From assembly GCA_020081605.1 (NCBI GenBank), contig JAHREC010000004.1, positions 62,001-126,000 of the forward strand: DNA of 64,000 nt, given 5' to 3'. Below the pieces are notes generated by a model. It was not told the origin of the DNA. It did no database searches and saw only the letters and a program-made list of their open reading frames with translations. Positions 1-12,531 of the stretch are shown piece by piece; position 1 is the stretch's first letter, and each line of letters starts with the position of its first letter. The stretch is from Albifimbria verrucaria (taxonomy: Eukaryota > Ascomycota > Sordariomycetes > Hypocreales > Stachybotryaceae). The position numbers and the translations under genes are program-made.

Positions 1-56
1 CATTGGTCTTGTCATGCGGTGAATCAGAGCCAGAGAAGATTGACTGGATGATACAG

Positions 57-232
57 TTCAAGTTCACACTGATTTTGATTTCGAATCAGACACTCTGAAG
101 AAAGCATACTTACTTTGCACTGTTCCCGAGAAACTTTGGGCAAAGGAGTACACCGCGCATGTCGAGGCATCGCTTAAACAAGGCAAGACTCCTGCTGATA
201 TCTATCAGATATGGCATCCGAAGCAATTCTAA
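57..232 (+). CDS. C-terminal exon of an unrecognised protein (partial)
   Basis: An open frame runs from about 57 to a TAA at 230-232 and encodes roughly 58 residues ending in IWHPKQF. The same frame is closed upstream by TGA codons at 20 and 41, and an acceptor-like ATACAG sits at 51-56 with a branch-like TTGACTG just before it, so I read this as the last exon after a short intron whose donor is not certain (GT at 6, 11 or 19). The stretch has normal protein composition (KAYLLCTVPEKLW, TPADIYQIWHP) and no membrane segment or signal. I do not recognise the family. The rest of the gene lies to the left of the window. Confidence 0.55.
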
Positions 233-378
233 AGCTCATTGGGCTATTTTTTGAATACGTGCCTACGAGTCACGTTGTAAGCCGAGGCCGGTCAGCTTAG
301 GAGGTATAAGAAGCCGCCTTACCCTCCTTCCTTCGGCTTCTTCCTCCGACCTTCAAATCTTCTTGAGCTGTCGGTAGT

Positions 379-1318
379 ATGGCTATAAGTCATATCGTGC
401 CGGATGACCATTTGGGTCACCAAGATATCGCACGTCTCCTCAGAACCTCAACGACGATTGCGGTGACTGGGGCTGGTATCAGTACGAACTCGGGTATTCC
501 AGTAAGCATCTCCCTGCAATTATTTGCACCCTTATGCTGATGCAATCTAGGACTTTCGCTCCAAAGGCGGTCTGTATTCCCATGGATACGGTAGTCCGCC
601 ACAACCCTGTTCGGAAAAGCGAGTTCGGCAAACTTATGGCAAAGATGCGTCGGTCTGTTACTGAGTCCAAGCCAACAACGACACACAGGTTTATTCTGGA
701 TTGACTTAACGCCGGGCACCTAGTCCGGGTTTATAGCCAGAACGTTGACGGGTTGGAAGAGAAAATTGGTCTGTACACGAACTTAGAGAGGACTCCGCAG
801 CGATCGCAGCTTAGCGCCGTTCAATGCGTCCTTCTATCCGCCGCTTGCGATGCAGCATCTGTTATTACACGTTCAAGCTCGGTACCATCGGAGGCAGCTG
901 TTATCGATGCCGTTGCCTGTGCAAAGATAGAACGAGAGCTGGAAAACGAGCTATCAGAGTAGGAGTGCTCGAGCCAGACGTTGTGCTCTATAATGACTGG
1001 GACCCACGGGCAGACATGGTTTACAGCTTCGTGCGGCATGACCTGTCACTGAAGCCAACAGTTTTGCTTATTATAGGAACAAGCCTTACTTTGGATGGAG
1101 TTAGATCCCTTGTCCGGCATATTGCTAGAGATATCCATGAAAGGAATGGAAAGGTGGTCCTGGTAAATCTTACGAAGCCACCAGCGATGTGGAAAGGAAC
1201 CATTGACTATTGGATTCAATGGGACTGTGATGCTTGGGTGTTAGATCTTATGAACCGAGCAGGGTGGCACCAGTTGGGTGATAGTCGAGAGAACCCAATT
1301 GATCTTACTGAGTGTTGA
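379..1318 (+). pseudogene. Broken sirtuin (NAD-dependent protein deacylase)
   Basis: Sirtuin signatures appear in order but in different frames. Exon 1 (379-501) gives VTGAGISTNSGIP; a 49-bp intron (502-550, GTAAGC donor, CTGAT branch, CTAG acceptor) leads into DFRSKGGLYS. The frame then shifts near 575-582 (one extra base fits) to a stretch ending THRFILD, where a TGA (702-704) replaces what would be a Trp codon, then LVRVYSQNVDGLE, the NAD-pocket QN-D motif. A second shift near 825-835 leads to the zinc module (CSIC and CYRC, two CxxC pairs), then IIGTSLTLDG, VNLTKP and a tail IQWDCDAWVLDL. The layout resembles fungal Hst3/Hst4-type sirtuins, which act on nuclear histones; that subclass is from memory. 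The catalytic His-Gly expected just before the first CxxC is absent, exactly at the second shift. At least three lesions make a functional product unlikely unless the sequence is wrong. Confidence 0.8.
502..550 (+). other. Spliceosomal intron in the sirtuin
   Basis: GTAAGC donor, GCTGATG branch-like site and CTAG acceptor. Removing 49 bp joins GIP to DFRS, restoring the conserved sirtuin motif in phase 0, so this intron is well supported even though the gene is otherwise broken. Confidence 0.85.
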
Positions 1319-1389
1319 TCCTTTGTTTACCTGTTTATTACAATTGTATCTTTTCGGACAATATTCCAACCCGTTACGTAAGCTGCGGT

Positions 1390-1401
1390 TGACGTCACGT
1401 G
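1390..1401 (+). promoter_or_regulatory. Overlapping CRE-like and E-box palindromes
   Basis: TGACGTCA (1390-1397) overlaps CACGTG (1396-1401), about 35-45 bp upstream of the ATG at 1435. In fungi TGACGTCA is a typical bZIP/CREB-type site and CACGTG a bHLH site. The position fits a promoter element of the small gene that follows; binding is inferred from the motif alone. Confidence 0.45.
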
Positions 1402-1434
1402 CACACGAGAGTCCTTTTTGCTTAACCTTGGCGC

Positions 1435-1923
1435 ATGAGTTTTAAAACCTTGGTAAAAACCTACATGCATCGACCGGCCGCATGTCTTCAACCCGCGCCT
1501 CCGTGTCGACGGCGCCTTTGCCTAGCCCAGGTTTATGAAAGGCAGCATGGAGTAAGCATTCTTTCCCCGTCCATCCGAGAGGCCCCAACTAAGGTCATGC
1601 AGCCCCTCTCAGACCCAGTATCCGACTTTGGCGCCTCCCTAGTCAGTCCTCCTCCAACTCCCGCCATGTCGCCCAGCGAGCCCTCGGACTTCGCTCAAAA
1701 ACTCACGGAGGCGCTGGAAGCTCTCCACCAATCTGAAGACGACCAAACCACAACAGATGAAGAAGATGTAATCGATGTACGGAAATATATGCCGGGGTTG
1801 ATACCCAAACGCCGGCTAAGTAATAGCAACGACTGGAACTTGTATGATGAAAGGCGAAATTCAGTGCGTGTACAGAGGAAGCGGAGGAAGGTGAAGCATG
1901 AGAGGGCCAGTATCGCAGCTTAA
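1435..1923 (+). CDS. Small hypothetical protein, basic C-terminus
   Basis: An open frame of 162 codons. The middle is Ser/Pro-rich (SPPPTPAMSPSEPSD), then comes an acidic helix-like stretch (ALHQSEDDQTTTDEEDVIDV) and a basic tail with QRKRRKVKH, a plausible nuclear localisation signal. A good 51-bp intron (1552-1602: GTAAGC donor, CCAACTAAG branch, TGCAG acceptor) lies inside it in phase 0; splicing it out leaves 145 residues and keeps the frame, so both forms are open. A later in-frame ATG at 1597 is a third possible start (108 residues). No family recognised. It converges on the kinase gene and the two share the tetranucleotide TTAA for their stops. Confidence 0.6.
   Translation: MSFKTLVKTYMHRPAACLQPAPPCRRRLCLAQVYERQHGVSILSPSIREAPTKVMQPLSDPVSDFGASLVSPPPTPAMSPSEPSDFAQKLTEALEALHQSEDDQTTTDEEDVIDVRKYMPGLIPKRRLSNSNDWNLYDERRNSVRVQRKRRKVKHERASIAA
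1552..1602 (+). other. Probable in-frame 51-bp intron
   Basis: GTAAGC donor, ACTAAG branch and TGCAG acceptor. Length is a multiple of three and has no stop, so retention adds 17 residues without a shift. Confidence 0.5.
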
Positions 1924-3693
1924 AGGAGTTGACTAAGAAGTCCCTGGCCTTGTCTCGCGGTCAATCGGCGCTGACTTTGCTGTCTATCCCCAGCATATGG
2001 GAAGCGCACCATACCAAGGACAGCATTTACTAAACTGCTAGATTTCCTCGACCTTATTTCAGTGATTGCCTTTTCATACATGCCCATCCACTCGTCCCGC
2101 CTTCGTACGGCCTCGGGTTCTTTTCTCCATGGGTTCACTCTCATCATCCATGGATGCCTGCCCCCACGCAGAACCCATATTGTTGTGACGCCCACACTCC
2201 ATACATCTGCTGTCCCGTCAAACCCTTCTAGTTCACGTTCTGGTGACAGCCAGCCCACGGTTCCGCTAGATCCTGGATTCGCAGGTATCAGCCCCCACCC
2301 TGAGGGGCCCGGATGCAGTCTTCAATATCAAGAAGCACGTATCGGTCTGAATTCAAATGTTTGCCAATATTGTTGGGCTTGAGGTCGCCATGGATGATGT
2401 CGTGATCGTGCAAGAAGTCAACAGCACCTAGAAGCGCAGCGGACATTTGTCCGACTCCTCGTTCATCCTCGGCCTCGAGACCGCCCATTTGCAACAAGTG
2501 TGTCAAAGGCGTTACAACTGGCGCCAGGACAAACCAAACATCACCTTGCGGATTGCTACCCTTCACATCATCACTGATCACTTCCACGAGCTTCAGGATC
2601 CTGTCCTCGCCCTTATCTCTTGCCAGCCGAGTTATCTCCTCGAGCATTTCCCTCTGACGAATTAGCCTTGGCCTTGTCGCCGTAGACATATGAATCCGTT
2701 TCAAGGCAACAATATCACCGCTTGTGTTCATGCCTACACTGACTCGACCTTCACCACCCGACCCAATAGTGCCGGCATTGGTTAGAGTCCATTGTCCAAC
2801 TTGAAAGTTGTATGTAGGTGTAGGGGTAAGCGATAGATTGACTGGCTTATGGTCGTCAAGGACTTGTTTGAGATACTGCCTCAACTCGTGACCATGCTGA
2901 TCGCTGTAGGCAAACCGACCGTACTCGACTTGGTATGATAGGTTTCCGAACGAAATCGTTACTTGGGACGAGTTGAGGTAATGATCCTTTGCCGGGGTGA
3001 GTGTTTCGCCATCAACAGAAACGGCTCCTTGCTGTGCTCGAACATACACACAACCGAGGTTGGTAACTTGAAGAAGAGCATGATGCCGCTGAACTTCATG
3101 AAGGATGTCTTTGTCAAGGCATAGGATCATGTCGTTAAGAGTGCTCCGACTACGCACACGACCCACTGACCAACCCTGGTTTGGGTTGTATGGGGATGCT
3201 TGAGGTCTATGATATAGCACCCTCGCCAGATGTAGTGCGTTGGCTTGGGGCTCTGAGGTTGAGTGTCTGCGGGCGGCGAGGAAGCCGATGTGGATGGAGA
3301 CGATGATAGTGTACCTGCCTGGTGCAATAGCCTAGATACCTCATCGTCCTTGCTCTGCTCTCTAGATATCCACATATACTTTTTCGCATGCTGTCGTGCC
3401 CTGTTGCCATCGGAATCAGTATCGTCTTGCTCCAGCATCCACTCGGCTACCACCGAGAACACCAATTTAGCTCGAGCGTTATGTGGGGTCAGCGTGAGAG
3501 TAGCGCCAGCCGCACTTGAAGTCGGCCCTGTGGGATCCTCGTTGGTGCGCTGGCTGCTGGGGATATCATCGTCCATCATCTCGACGACACTGGTACTGGT
3601 ACAGTGCCATACGAGCGTTGCATAGGTACGTTGGAGGGGTTGGGTGCCAAAGTCTGCCCCGCATAAGGGCCACGTTCCTGGCTTAGGTTGCAC
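1920..3693 (-). CDS. FHA-domain Ser/Thr protein kinase with two frameshifts
   Basis: Three minus-strand frames make one protein. 3693 to about 3195 is a low-complexity N-terminus; Met codons at 3693 and 3579 (MMDDDIPSS) are both possible starts. About 3195 to 2296 holds an FHA-like domain (GWSVGR, then RHHALLQV) and the kinase N-lobe: glycine loop GSGGEGRVSVG, ALKRI lysine motif, and C-lobe start IIHGDLKPNNI (HGD in place of HRD, seen in other fungal FHA kinases). About 2296 to 1920 holds GTVGWLSPERE, DVWSVGV and a C-lobe end with RRLTA. The metal-binding motif reads LLDIED: the Asp is kept but DFG has become DIE, so weak or altered activity is possible. The frames join if one base is added in the GGGG run at 3192-3195 and one in the CCCCC run at 2292-2296 (plus-strand bases). 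That is either decay or base-calling error. FHA domains bind phosphothreonine; Rad53/Chk2-like kinases share this layout. No specific orthologue is claimed. Confidence 0.75.
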
Positions 3694-4340
3694 CGCAAGC
3701 TACGACATCCAGTCGCTGGGTGACGTCTTGTACCATGCGGGAAAGCGATAATCCGGGGACCTGGCTAAGTACCATGCCCTTGGTAGAAGGGGTATCTGTG
3801 ACCAGAAACCGGGCGCAAAGACTAACTGTTGGCATGGGTGGTACAAATGGCAGTATGAAAACATATTGCCGAAGCCCTGGGATCTTGGACTTAACCTTGC
3901 TGTTATATTCAGCCGAAGGAGGCAGTGTTGGTAAAAAGAAGGTTGCAGTAAGCTTTCCCTCCCCGACCAGGTGTATGGCTCAGAAATGAGATCGAAGAAA
4001 AGATAGGATCAGGCGGGTGAAGAGGAATGTAATGAAGAGAATAAATAAGATCTGTAGGATATATGGCCTCGAAACCTACTGTGCAATACGAGATGAGCGT
4101 CAAGTCGATGTCTATATGTCCAATGCCGATTATCCCTCCTGCTCGAGATAACCTGGTATGTTCAATAATCACAGGATAATGTATCTAGACTAACTTGCTA
4201 AGGGTAAGATTTGGCTATTGCACAAGATTTGAGGCCCAGGGAGTTATTTCAGCAAGTATAGCGGACACTTCGATAAACACCTAGCTACTGTTTAGCGAGA
4301 AGAAGCCCTGCTCGTCTAGAGTAGACACTATTCAGGGCAA
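3694..4340. other. Intergenic transition into the AT block
   Basis: This stretch is upstream of the minus-strand kinase. Short open frames exist on both strands but none has protein-like composition. Composition is ordinary to about 4200 and then drops; the last normal sequence is the GC-bearing patch 4280-4340. I see no gene here. Confidence 0.6.
3721..3727. promoter_or_regulatory. CRE-half-type site upstream of the kinase
   Basis: TGACGTC 28 bp upstream of the outermost kinase ATG (3693). It resembles the CRE palindrome at 1390. Inference from motif and position only. Confidence 0.25.
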
Positions 4341-5880
4341 ATATATAAATAATTATAATAAAAGATTTTAATAGATTTTTTATAGAATTATTAATAATAA
4401 AATAAAATAAATAAAAGATTAATATATTAATATTTATAATTTAATATTAAATTAATAATAATTAAATAAAATAAATAAGAGATTAATATATTATTAATAA
4501 TTATAAATTAATATATTAATTTTTAAATTTTCTTTTACTAAATATAAATAATAATATAATAAAATTAATAAAGATATTATATTATAAATAAAATTATATT
4601 TTAATATTTTAAGAAGAATTATTTTAAATATAAATAAGTAATTATATTAAATTTTTATATAAATGATTAAAATATAAGAATATATTAAATATTAAAGTAT
4701 AATTTAATAGATTTTATTAATAAATATTAAAATAATTAATTATAATTATTTTAAATTATAAAATTTAATTAATTATTAAAATTTAAAAATAAATTTTAAT
4801 TTTTTAAAAAATATAAAATAATATTATTATTATAATTTAATAAAATATTCTAAATACAATATAATAGTATTTAGAATTTTTAATTATATTATATAATATA
4901 ATATTAATTTATAATTTTTAAATATTAATTTAAAATATTTTAATATATTATTAAATATTTTTATAAAAGATTTATTAATATTTTTAATTATTAATATATA
5001 TATATATATATTATAAATAAATATATATTATAAAAAAATATATATAAAAAGGCTTTTAAATATAAATATAATAAATATAATTTTTAAATATATATAATAA
5101 TAATTTAATTATATAATAAAAATTAATTTTATAATATATTAAATATTAATTAATTAATAATTATTATTTAATATATTAATATATTTTAAAAGATTATAAT
5201 AATATATAATATTTATATTTATTTATTTATATTAAAAAATATTTATTTATAATTGATTTAAATTTTTAATTTTATTTATATTTTTATTATATTTAATATT
5301 ATATTAAATTAAAAATTTAAATTTAAATTAAATTTATTATTATTTTTATTATTTTTATCTTTTATTTTATTATTATATAAATTTATTAAATTTTATTATA
5401 TTTTATAAAATATCTCTTTATAAAATTATATAATATTAAAATATTTAAATTTTTAAATTTTTATAAAATATTAAAAAATAAAATTAAATATTAAATATTA
5501 TAAATATATAATTAAAGAAATTATATAAAGTTTTTATAATATTTTAAAATTTTATATATATATATTAAATATTATAAATAAATTAATTTAATTAAAATTA
5601 TTTAATATTAATAATTTTTATAAATTTAATTTATAATAAATAATTAATAAAAGCTTTAAAATTTTAATTAAAAATAAATATTATTTATATATAATTAAAT
5701 AGAATTATATATAGTTTTTTTAAATACTTTTCTTATATATTTATTATATATAAAAGTTATAATTATTTTATTAAATATTAAAAATATTAATTTATATTTT
5801 TAAAATATTAAAAATAATAAATAAATATTAATATAATAATTAATATAAAATAAAAACTTTAATATATTTAAATATTATTA

Positions 5881-5992
5881 TATATTTATAATTATTATTA
5901 TATATTTATAATTATTATTATATGTTTATAATTATTATTATATATTTATAATTATTATTATATATTTATAATTATTATTACATATTTATAAT
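5881..5992. repeat. 20-bp tandem array
   Basis: The 20-mer TATATTTATAATTATTATTA is repeated about 5.5 times with single-base variants (a TATG and a CATA copy). Confidence 0.85.
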
Positions 5993-7437
5993 ATATATAT
6001 AAAATATAATATATATATTTATTATAATATATTTATAACTTTATTATTATATTATATTAAATTATTTTAAATTTTAAATTAATTTAAAATATAAAATAAT
6101 ATATTTTTATTATTTAAAAATATAATAAAATTTATAATATTATTTATATTAATTTATTATAATTATTAAAAAACTTTAAAAATAATATTTTATTAAAAAT
6201 AAATATAAAAAAATAGAAAATAAAATAAAATAAATAATTAAAAAGAAATATATAAATAAATATAAAAATATAATATAAGAAAAAAATATGATTTTTAAAA
6301 TAAAATTATAATATTATTAATTTATTATAATTTTTAAAAGAAGATTATAATATTATTAATTTAATATAATTAATTTAAAATTTAAAAATTAGAAAAAAAT
6401 TATTATTAATTTAGAATTTTATTTATATAAATTTAGAAGTTTATTATATATATATTATAATTTTTATATTTTTTTAATATTTTATTAATTAATAAAAGAA
6501 AAAAATTTAATTTTAATTTATTAATATTATTTATAAAAATTTAAAAACTTTTATAATAATAATATTTCTTTTTAAATAAATATAATTAAATTTAAATTTA
6601 ATAAAATTATTTATTATAGTATATTATATTTTAATTAAATTATTAATTAAAATATTTTATTATTCTTTAATTATTAAACTTTAATATTTTATATAATTAT
6701 TTATTAATATATTTATATAATAAAAAATTAATTAAAATATAAATTAAATTTTAATTATTTTTTATTAAAAATTAAATTTTAATATATAATTTTAATTTTA
6801 TAAAATTATTTATTATATATTCTTTAATTTTAAATTTTTAAATATTTAATATTAAAATATTTGAAAATTATATAAATATTATTAATAATAATATATTTTT
6901 ATTATTAAATATAATAATTTTATAATAAATATTATTTAATTTTTAAAAGATTAAAATTTATATTATTATTATATATTTTAATTTATTTTAAATTATTATA
7001 GTTTTTTTATAGAATTTATATAATATTATTTAAATAATTTTATAAATAATAATTTTTATTTTTATTTTAAATATTATAAAATATTTTAAATTTTAAATTA
7101 TATATAAATTTATTAATTATAAAATTCTTTATTATTTTAATAAAAATTTTTTATAATTAATAAAAGTTAAATTATTAATATATTAATAATAATATATTAA
7201 AAAATATTTTATAATATTTAATTTATATTTAAAATTAGAAATAAATAAAAATTTAATTAAATAAATAAATCTTTATTATATTAATTTTTATTCTATTTTA
7301 AAATAGAAATATATAAATAATAATTTATATATAATATATATTAAACTTTAAATATAAAAATAAAATAAAAATATAATAGATTTTTATATAAAAACTATAT
7401 TATAATTATTAAATATAAATATTTAAAATAATTTAAT

Positions 7438-7547
7438 ATTAAAATATTATATATTAAAATATTATATATTAAAATATTATATAATAAAATATTATATATT
7501 AAAATATTATATATTAAAATATTATATAATAAAATAATATATATTAA
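7438..7547. repeat. 15-bp tandem array
   Basis: About seven copies of ATTAAAATATTATAT, with some units carrying AATAAA in place of TATTAA. Confidence 0.8.
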
Positions 7548-10509
7548 AAAATTCTTTTAATATTAAATAATAAAATATTAATTAAAAAAGATTTTTATAT
7601 AAAATAATTTATAAAAAAGATTTTTTATATAAAATAATTTATAAAATTATATATTTTTACATAAGATAATTTATAAAATTATATATTTTTATTATTATTA
7701 AATATAAAAGATTAATTAAATAAATATTAAATTATTATATACTTAAATAATTATTTAAAATTATATTCTTATATAAAATTATATTCTTATATAAAATTAT
7801 AAATTTTACTTATAATATTTTAATAAATATGTTTATTCTCTTTAATATATAAATATTATAAAATTTAGTTTAAATTAAAATAATCTTTAAAATTAAAAAA
7901 TAAAATTTTATTATTTTATATTTTTAAAAAATATTTTATAATTTATTATTAAAATTAAAATTATTAAATAAATATTATTTAAATATAATAAATTCTACTC
8001 TATTATAATTTTATAATATTTATTAAAATAAATAATTAATAATTTTATATTATTATTTATTCTTTTTATTAAAATTAAATAAGAGAATTTATATTAATTA
8101 TATTAAATAATAATAGAATAAAATTTTAATATATATATATATATATTTTTTTTTAAATAATATAATTTATAATAAATTATTTAAATTATTATTAATATTA
8201 AATATTATTTAATATAAGAAAAATATTAATTATAAATATTATTTTAAATATAAAAATAATAAATTTATATTAATAATATTATTAAATTAAATATTATATT
8301 ATAGTATTTAATATAATCAAAAATAAAAATATATAATATTTTTATTTATAAAATAATAATTTTTATTTTTAATTATATAATAATTAAATTATAAAATATT
8401 AATTATAATAAAAATAAAAAATAATAATAATATAATAAAAATAATTAATATATTTTATATTTATATTATATATTTTAATAATATTTCTTTAAAATATTAA
8501 ATAATTCTCTTAATAAATTTTTATTATATTAATATTATTATAGTAAAAATTTAATAAATTGATAATAATAAATAATTCTTATTATAATTTAAGATTATTA
8601 TTTTATTAAATATATTTTAAATATTATTGTATAAAAAAAAGAATTTATAAAAATATAAATAATTATTAATATATATAATAATTTAAAATATATATATTAT
8701 TTTAATTATATTTTCTTATAATAATAATAATATTTTTAATATTTATTAAATATATTTTTTTTAAAAATATATTATAATTTATTTTATTTTTTATTTTAAA
8801 TTATTTTAAATATAATTTTATTATTTTATATTATTATAATATATATAAAACTAAAAGTAATTATTTTAAAAAAACTTTAAATATAATATAAAAATAATTA
8901 TAATTTAAAAACTTGAATTTTTTAAAATAAAAAAACTAAAATATTTTAATTTAAAAAATAATATAAATAAATATTTAAAATATTATTAAAAATATTATAA
9001 ATTAATTTATTATATTAATATATATAATAATTAATATATAAATATTAATATATAATAAATAATATTTTAATAAAAAATATATAAAATAAAAATTAAATAA
9101 ATATTTTTTTAAAAATATATTATATTAAATTATATATTTAAAATAATTTAAAATTATTTAATATTTATTAAATAATCTTATAATATAATTAATAAATATA
9201 ATAATTAAATTATTATAAATATTATTTATAAATAATATTATTAAATAGAAAAAATAATATATAATTTAATATATTATTAATAATTATTTATAAAATATAA
9301 AAAAAATATTATTTTTAAAATATAATATAACAAATTTAATAAATTCTTTTATAAACTTTAAATAATAATTCACTAGAAAATTCTAAGCATAATTATTTTA
9401 AATTAAAATTAAAAATAAATCAAAAATAATATATATTTTATTTCTATTTATAATAATATAATAAATTAAAGAAAAAAACTAATATATTTAATTATTAGTT
9501 TAATTTTATTAATCTTTTTATTATTTCTTTATTAATAAAAATAAATATATTTTTATAATATATTTTATTATTTATATAAATATCCTTAATTAATAAAGAT
9601 TTAATAATATTAAATATAATATGAAATATTATAAATTATAAATTTAAATTAATTATATTATTTATTTTCTTACAATATAAAAACATTAATTTATAATAAT
9701 TAGTTTATTTTAAAAAATTATATTTTATTTATAAATTTAAGATTTATAAACTAAAGTTTAATTTATATATTTTTAAATTAATTTAAAGAGACTTTTAAGA
9801 TTTTATAATTTAATTTATATTTAAATACTTCATATTATAAAATAAAATAATTTAAATTTATAATATATAGAGTTTTTTATTTTTTTATATAAGTTTATTA
9901 TTAATTATAATAATAATTAAAAGCTTTTAAAAAAAAATTTATTAATTATTATTATAAAATAAATATAAACTTAAATTATATATATATTTCTTATAAAAAG
10001 TATATTCTTTAACAGTTAAAATTATTATTATTATATAAAAAATTTTATCTTTTAAAAATATTATATTTATAATATATTAAAAATTAAATAAATTATATAT
10101 ATTTTCTATAATTCATATTTAATTATTAAAGTTATATTATATTATTATTATATTATAATATCTTTATATATTTTAAAATAATAATTAATATTAAAAAAAC
10201 TATTATATATAATAATTTATACAAAGAATTTTATTTAATTTAATATAATCTTTTTATATTAATTTATTAATTATAGTATTTTAAAGATTAATTTATTATT
10301 TTTTATATAATATTTATAAAACTATTATTATTCTTTTTATAATTATTTATTTTATTTATATTTTAAAAAAGAAATATTCTATTATTATTATTATATTATT
10401 AAATAATATATATTTAAATATTATTATAATTTATATTAAAATATTATTATTACTTTTATAAAATATTTTTTATAAAAATAAATATAAAATTAATAATTCT
10501 AAAATAGAA

Positions 10510-10870
10510 ACTTAAATAATTTTTTTAATAGTTTTTTAAGATTATATATATTTTTAAATAGCTTAGAATCTCTTTATATCCTAAAGAATTTCTATAGAAA
10601 ACTTAAAATATTTTTAAAGTCCTTAATATTTAAATTCCCTTTAAACTTATTAAAAATAATAAAAATAATAATAATATATAATAAAATATAATTAATTAAA
10701 AAAACCTATTATTTACATATTTTTATATATTTATAGCTATTTTATATATTTATATTAAAATTCTTAAAATCTTTTAGATTTTATAATATTTAAAGAAAAC
10801 TCCCCACCTTTTTAATTTAAGAAAAATAGTAAGTATCTATCGATTTATAGTAAGTATAGAGTTAGTTTTA
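10510..10870 (+). mobile_element. TIR family 1, copy A (5' end unclear)
   Basis: The row AGCTTAGAATCTC at about 10560 and everything after it lines up with copy C at 25590-25913, ending in the mutated TIR at 10828-10870 (GTATCTATCGATTTATAGTA). Order of landmarks, CCTTAATATTTAAATT then CTAGCTATTTTATATATTTA-type sequence then CCCACCTT, is the same. I could not find the left TIR, so the element may be truncated or too mutated on that side. Confidence 0.65.
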
Positions 10871-12065
10871 AATACTATATTTTAAATTATTTAATTATTT
10901 TATTGGATTTATATTAAATTATAGAAACCTAAATTCTATTATTTATTTTTATATTTTATTTACTCCTATATAATTTATTATTAATAAATAATATTCTTAT
11001 AATCTTAATAAATTAATATATAAAATCCTATAAATATAATTTTATTTTTTAATAAACTAAAAAAGCTATTAAAATTATAAAGTAATTTAAACTAAAAATA
11101 ATTTAATATATTATAATATAAATTTATATTTTTTATTTAAATCTTAAATTCTTTATTTTAAGATATTTTATATTTAAGTTAATAATTAATATACAAGCTT
11201 ATAATACTTTATTATTCTTTTACTAATCTTTAATTTATAACTCTTTAATTTCTATTATATAATAGAGAGTTTAATAGTTTTATAATTTATTTTTTAATTT
11301 ATTTAATAATTTATATTAATTTATAATAAGAGACTATAATTTAATAATATATTATTAAAATATAATTTTATATATATATATATTATATAATTATAATTTT
11401 TTTACAAATATTTATTCTTTAATTTAATTATAAATTTATTATAAATTTTAGTTTTAAAATTAAAATAATAATATAATTTATTATATATAATAAATATTAT
11501 AATATTATATTTTATTATTTTTTAATTTTATATATATTAATAATATATTATTAATATTTAAGCTTTTTTAATATATAAATTATTTATAATATTAAAATAA
11601 TATACTATAAAATATTACATAAAATATTTATAGTTAAATAAAAATAATATAAAATTATAATGTATAAATTAATTTTATAATATAAATAAAAATAAAAGTT
11701 AGTATATTATAAAACTTTTTTAAAAATGTATTAAATATATTAAGATATTTTTATTAAAAGAAAAATATAAATTTTATAAAATAATAAAAAATATAATTAA
11801 TTATGATTTAATAAAATAAATAAAAATAAAAATATAATTTCTATTAATTTTAATATATAAAAGATTTAATTTTATATTAAATATAAAATATAATAATAAA
11901 TTATAAAAATATAAATAAAAATATATTATTATAAAATAAAAAGAATAAATTTATATTAAATAATATATAATTAATTTAAATATTATTATAAAAGATATAA
12001 AATTTATTTAATATAAATTAATATTATATATTTTAAAATATATATTTAAATAATTTAATATTAAA
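10871..12065. other. AT block between two family 1 copies, no gene
   Basis: Featureless A/T-rich DNA with a few isolated C or G, no open frame and no repeat I could place. It separates two elements of the same family in the same orientation. Confidence 0.6.
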
Positions 12066-12531
12066 AGTAACTCTAGATTTATTATAAACTAATTAATATT
12101 TATTATTATTTAAATATCTTTTAAATAGTTTAAGCTTTAAACTTATATAAAGCTTTTTAAAGCTTTTAAAAATTCTATATAAAGTCTATTATATAAATCT
12201 CTATATAGTAGAATATATAAAGTTTTTTAAAATAATTATATATTATTATATAGATTCTTTTATAGCTTAGAATTCCTTTATATATAGAAAACTTTCCTAT
12301 AGAAAACTTAAGGTTTTTTAATATTTAAATTTAATATAGAAAAGTATTTTTAAAATTAATTATAAAAAGCTTATAAAATTATTTATATATATTTCTAGCT
12401 ATTTTATATATTTATCTAAGAATATATAAAAATAAATAAATATAATATTGAAGAAAAACTATTTTATTATTTTAATTTAATAAAAGTAATAAGTAATTAT
12501 TTATTTTTAATAAATATAAACTCTTTAATCC
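12066..12531 (+). mobile_element. TIR family 1, copy B (complete, mutated)
   Basis: About 466 bp. The left TIR (12066-12108, ACTCTAGATTTATTATAAAC) and right TIR (12486-12531, ending ATATAAACTCTTTAATCC) are reverse complements of each other once C/T and G/A differences are ignored, and both match the unmutated right TIR of copy C. Internal landmarks TTTAAGCTTTAAAC, TAGCTTAGAATTCC and CTAGCTATTTTATA follow in the same order. Too short for a transposase; non-autonomous. Confidence 0.7.

Larger units (their letters stand above)
4341..10509. other. Most depleted part of the AT block, no gene
   Basis: Nearly pure A/T for 6 kb, with only two short tandem arrays (5881 and 7438) standing out. G/C frequency rises slightly after about 9330. 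I could not match it to any other part of the window. Confidence 0.7.

Noticed and set aside
688..722. Intron that would remove the TGA in the sirtuin
   Set aside because: GTTTAT to CTAG would be only 35 bp and would delete residues normally conserved between THRFI and LVRVYSQN.
2062..3625. Plus-strand open frames at 2062-2382, 2447-2665 and 3263-3625
   Set aside because: Shadows of the kinase, whose motifs are all on the minus strand.
3720..4172. Open frames at 3720-3989 (plus) and 3909-4172 (minus)
   Set aside because: No recognisable sequence; they lie in the kinase upstream region running into the AT block.
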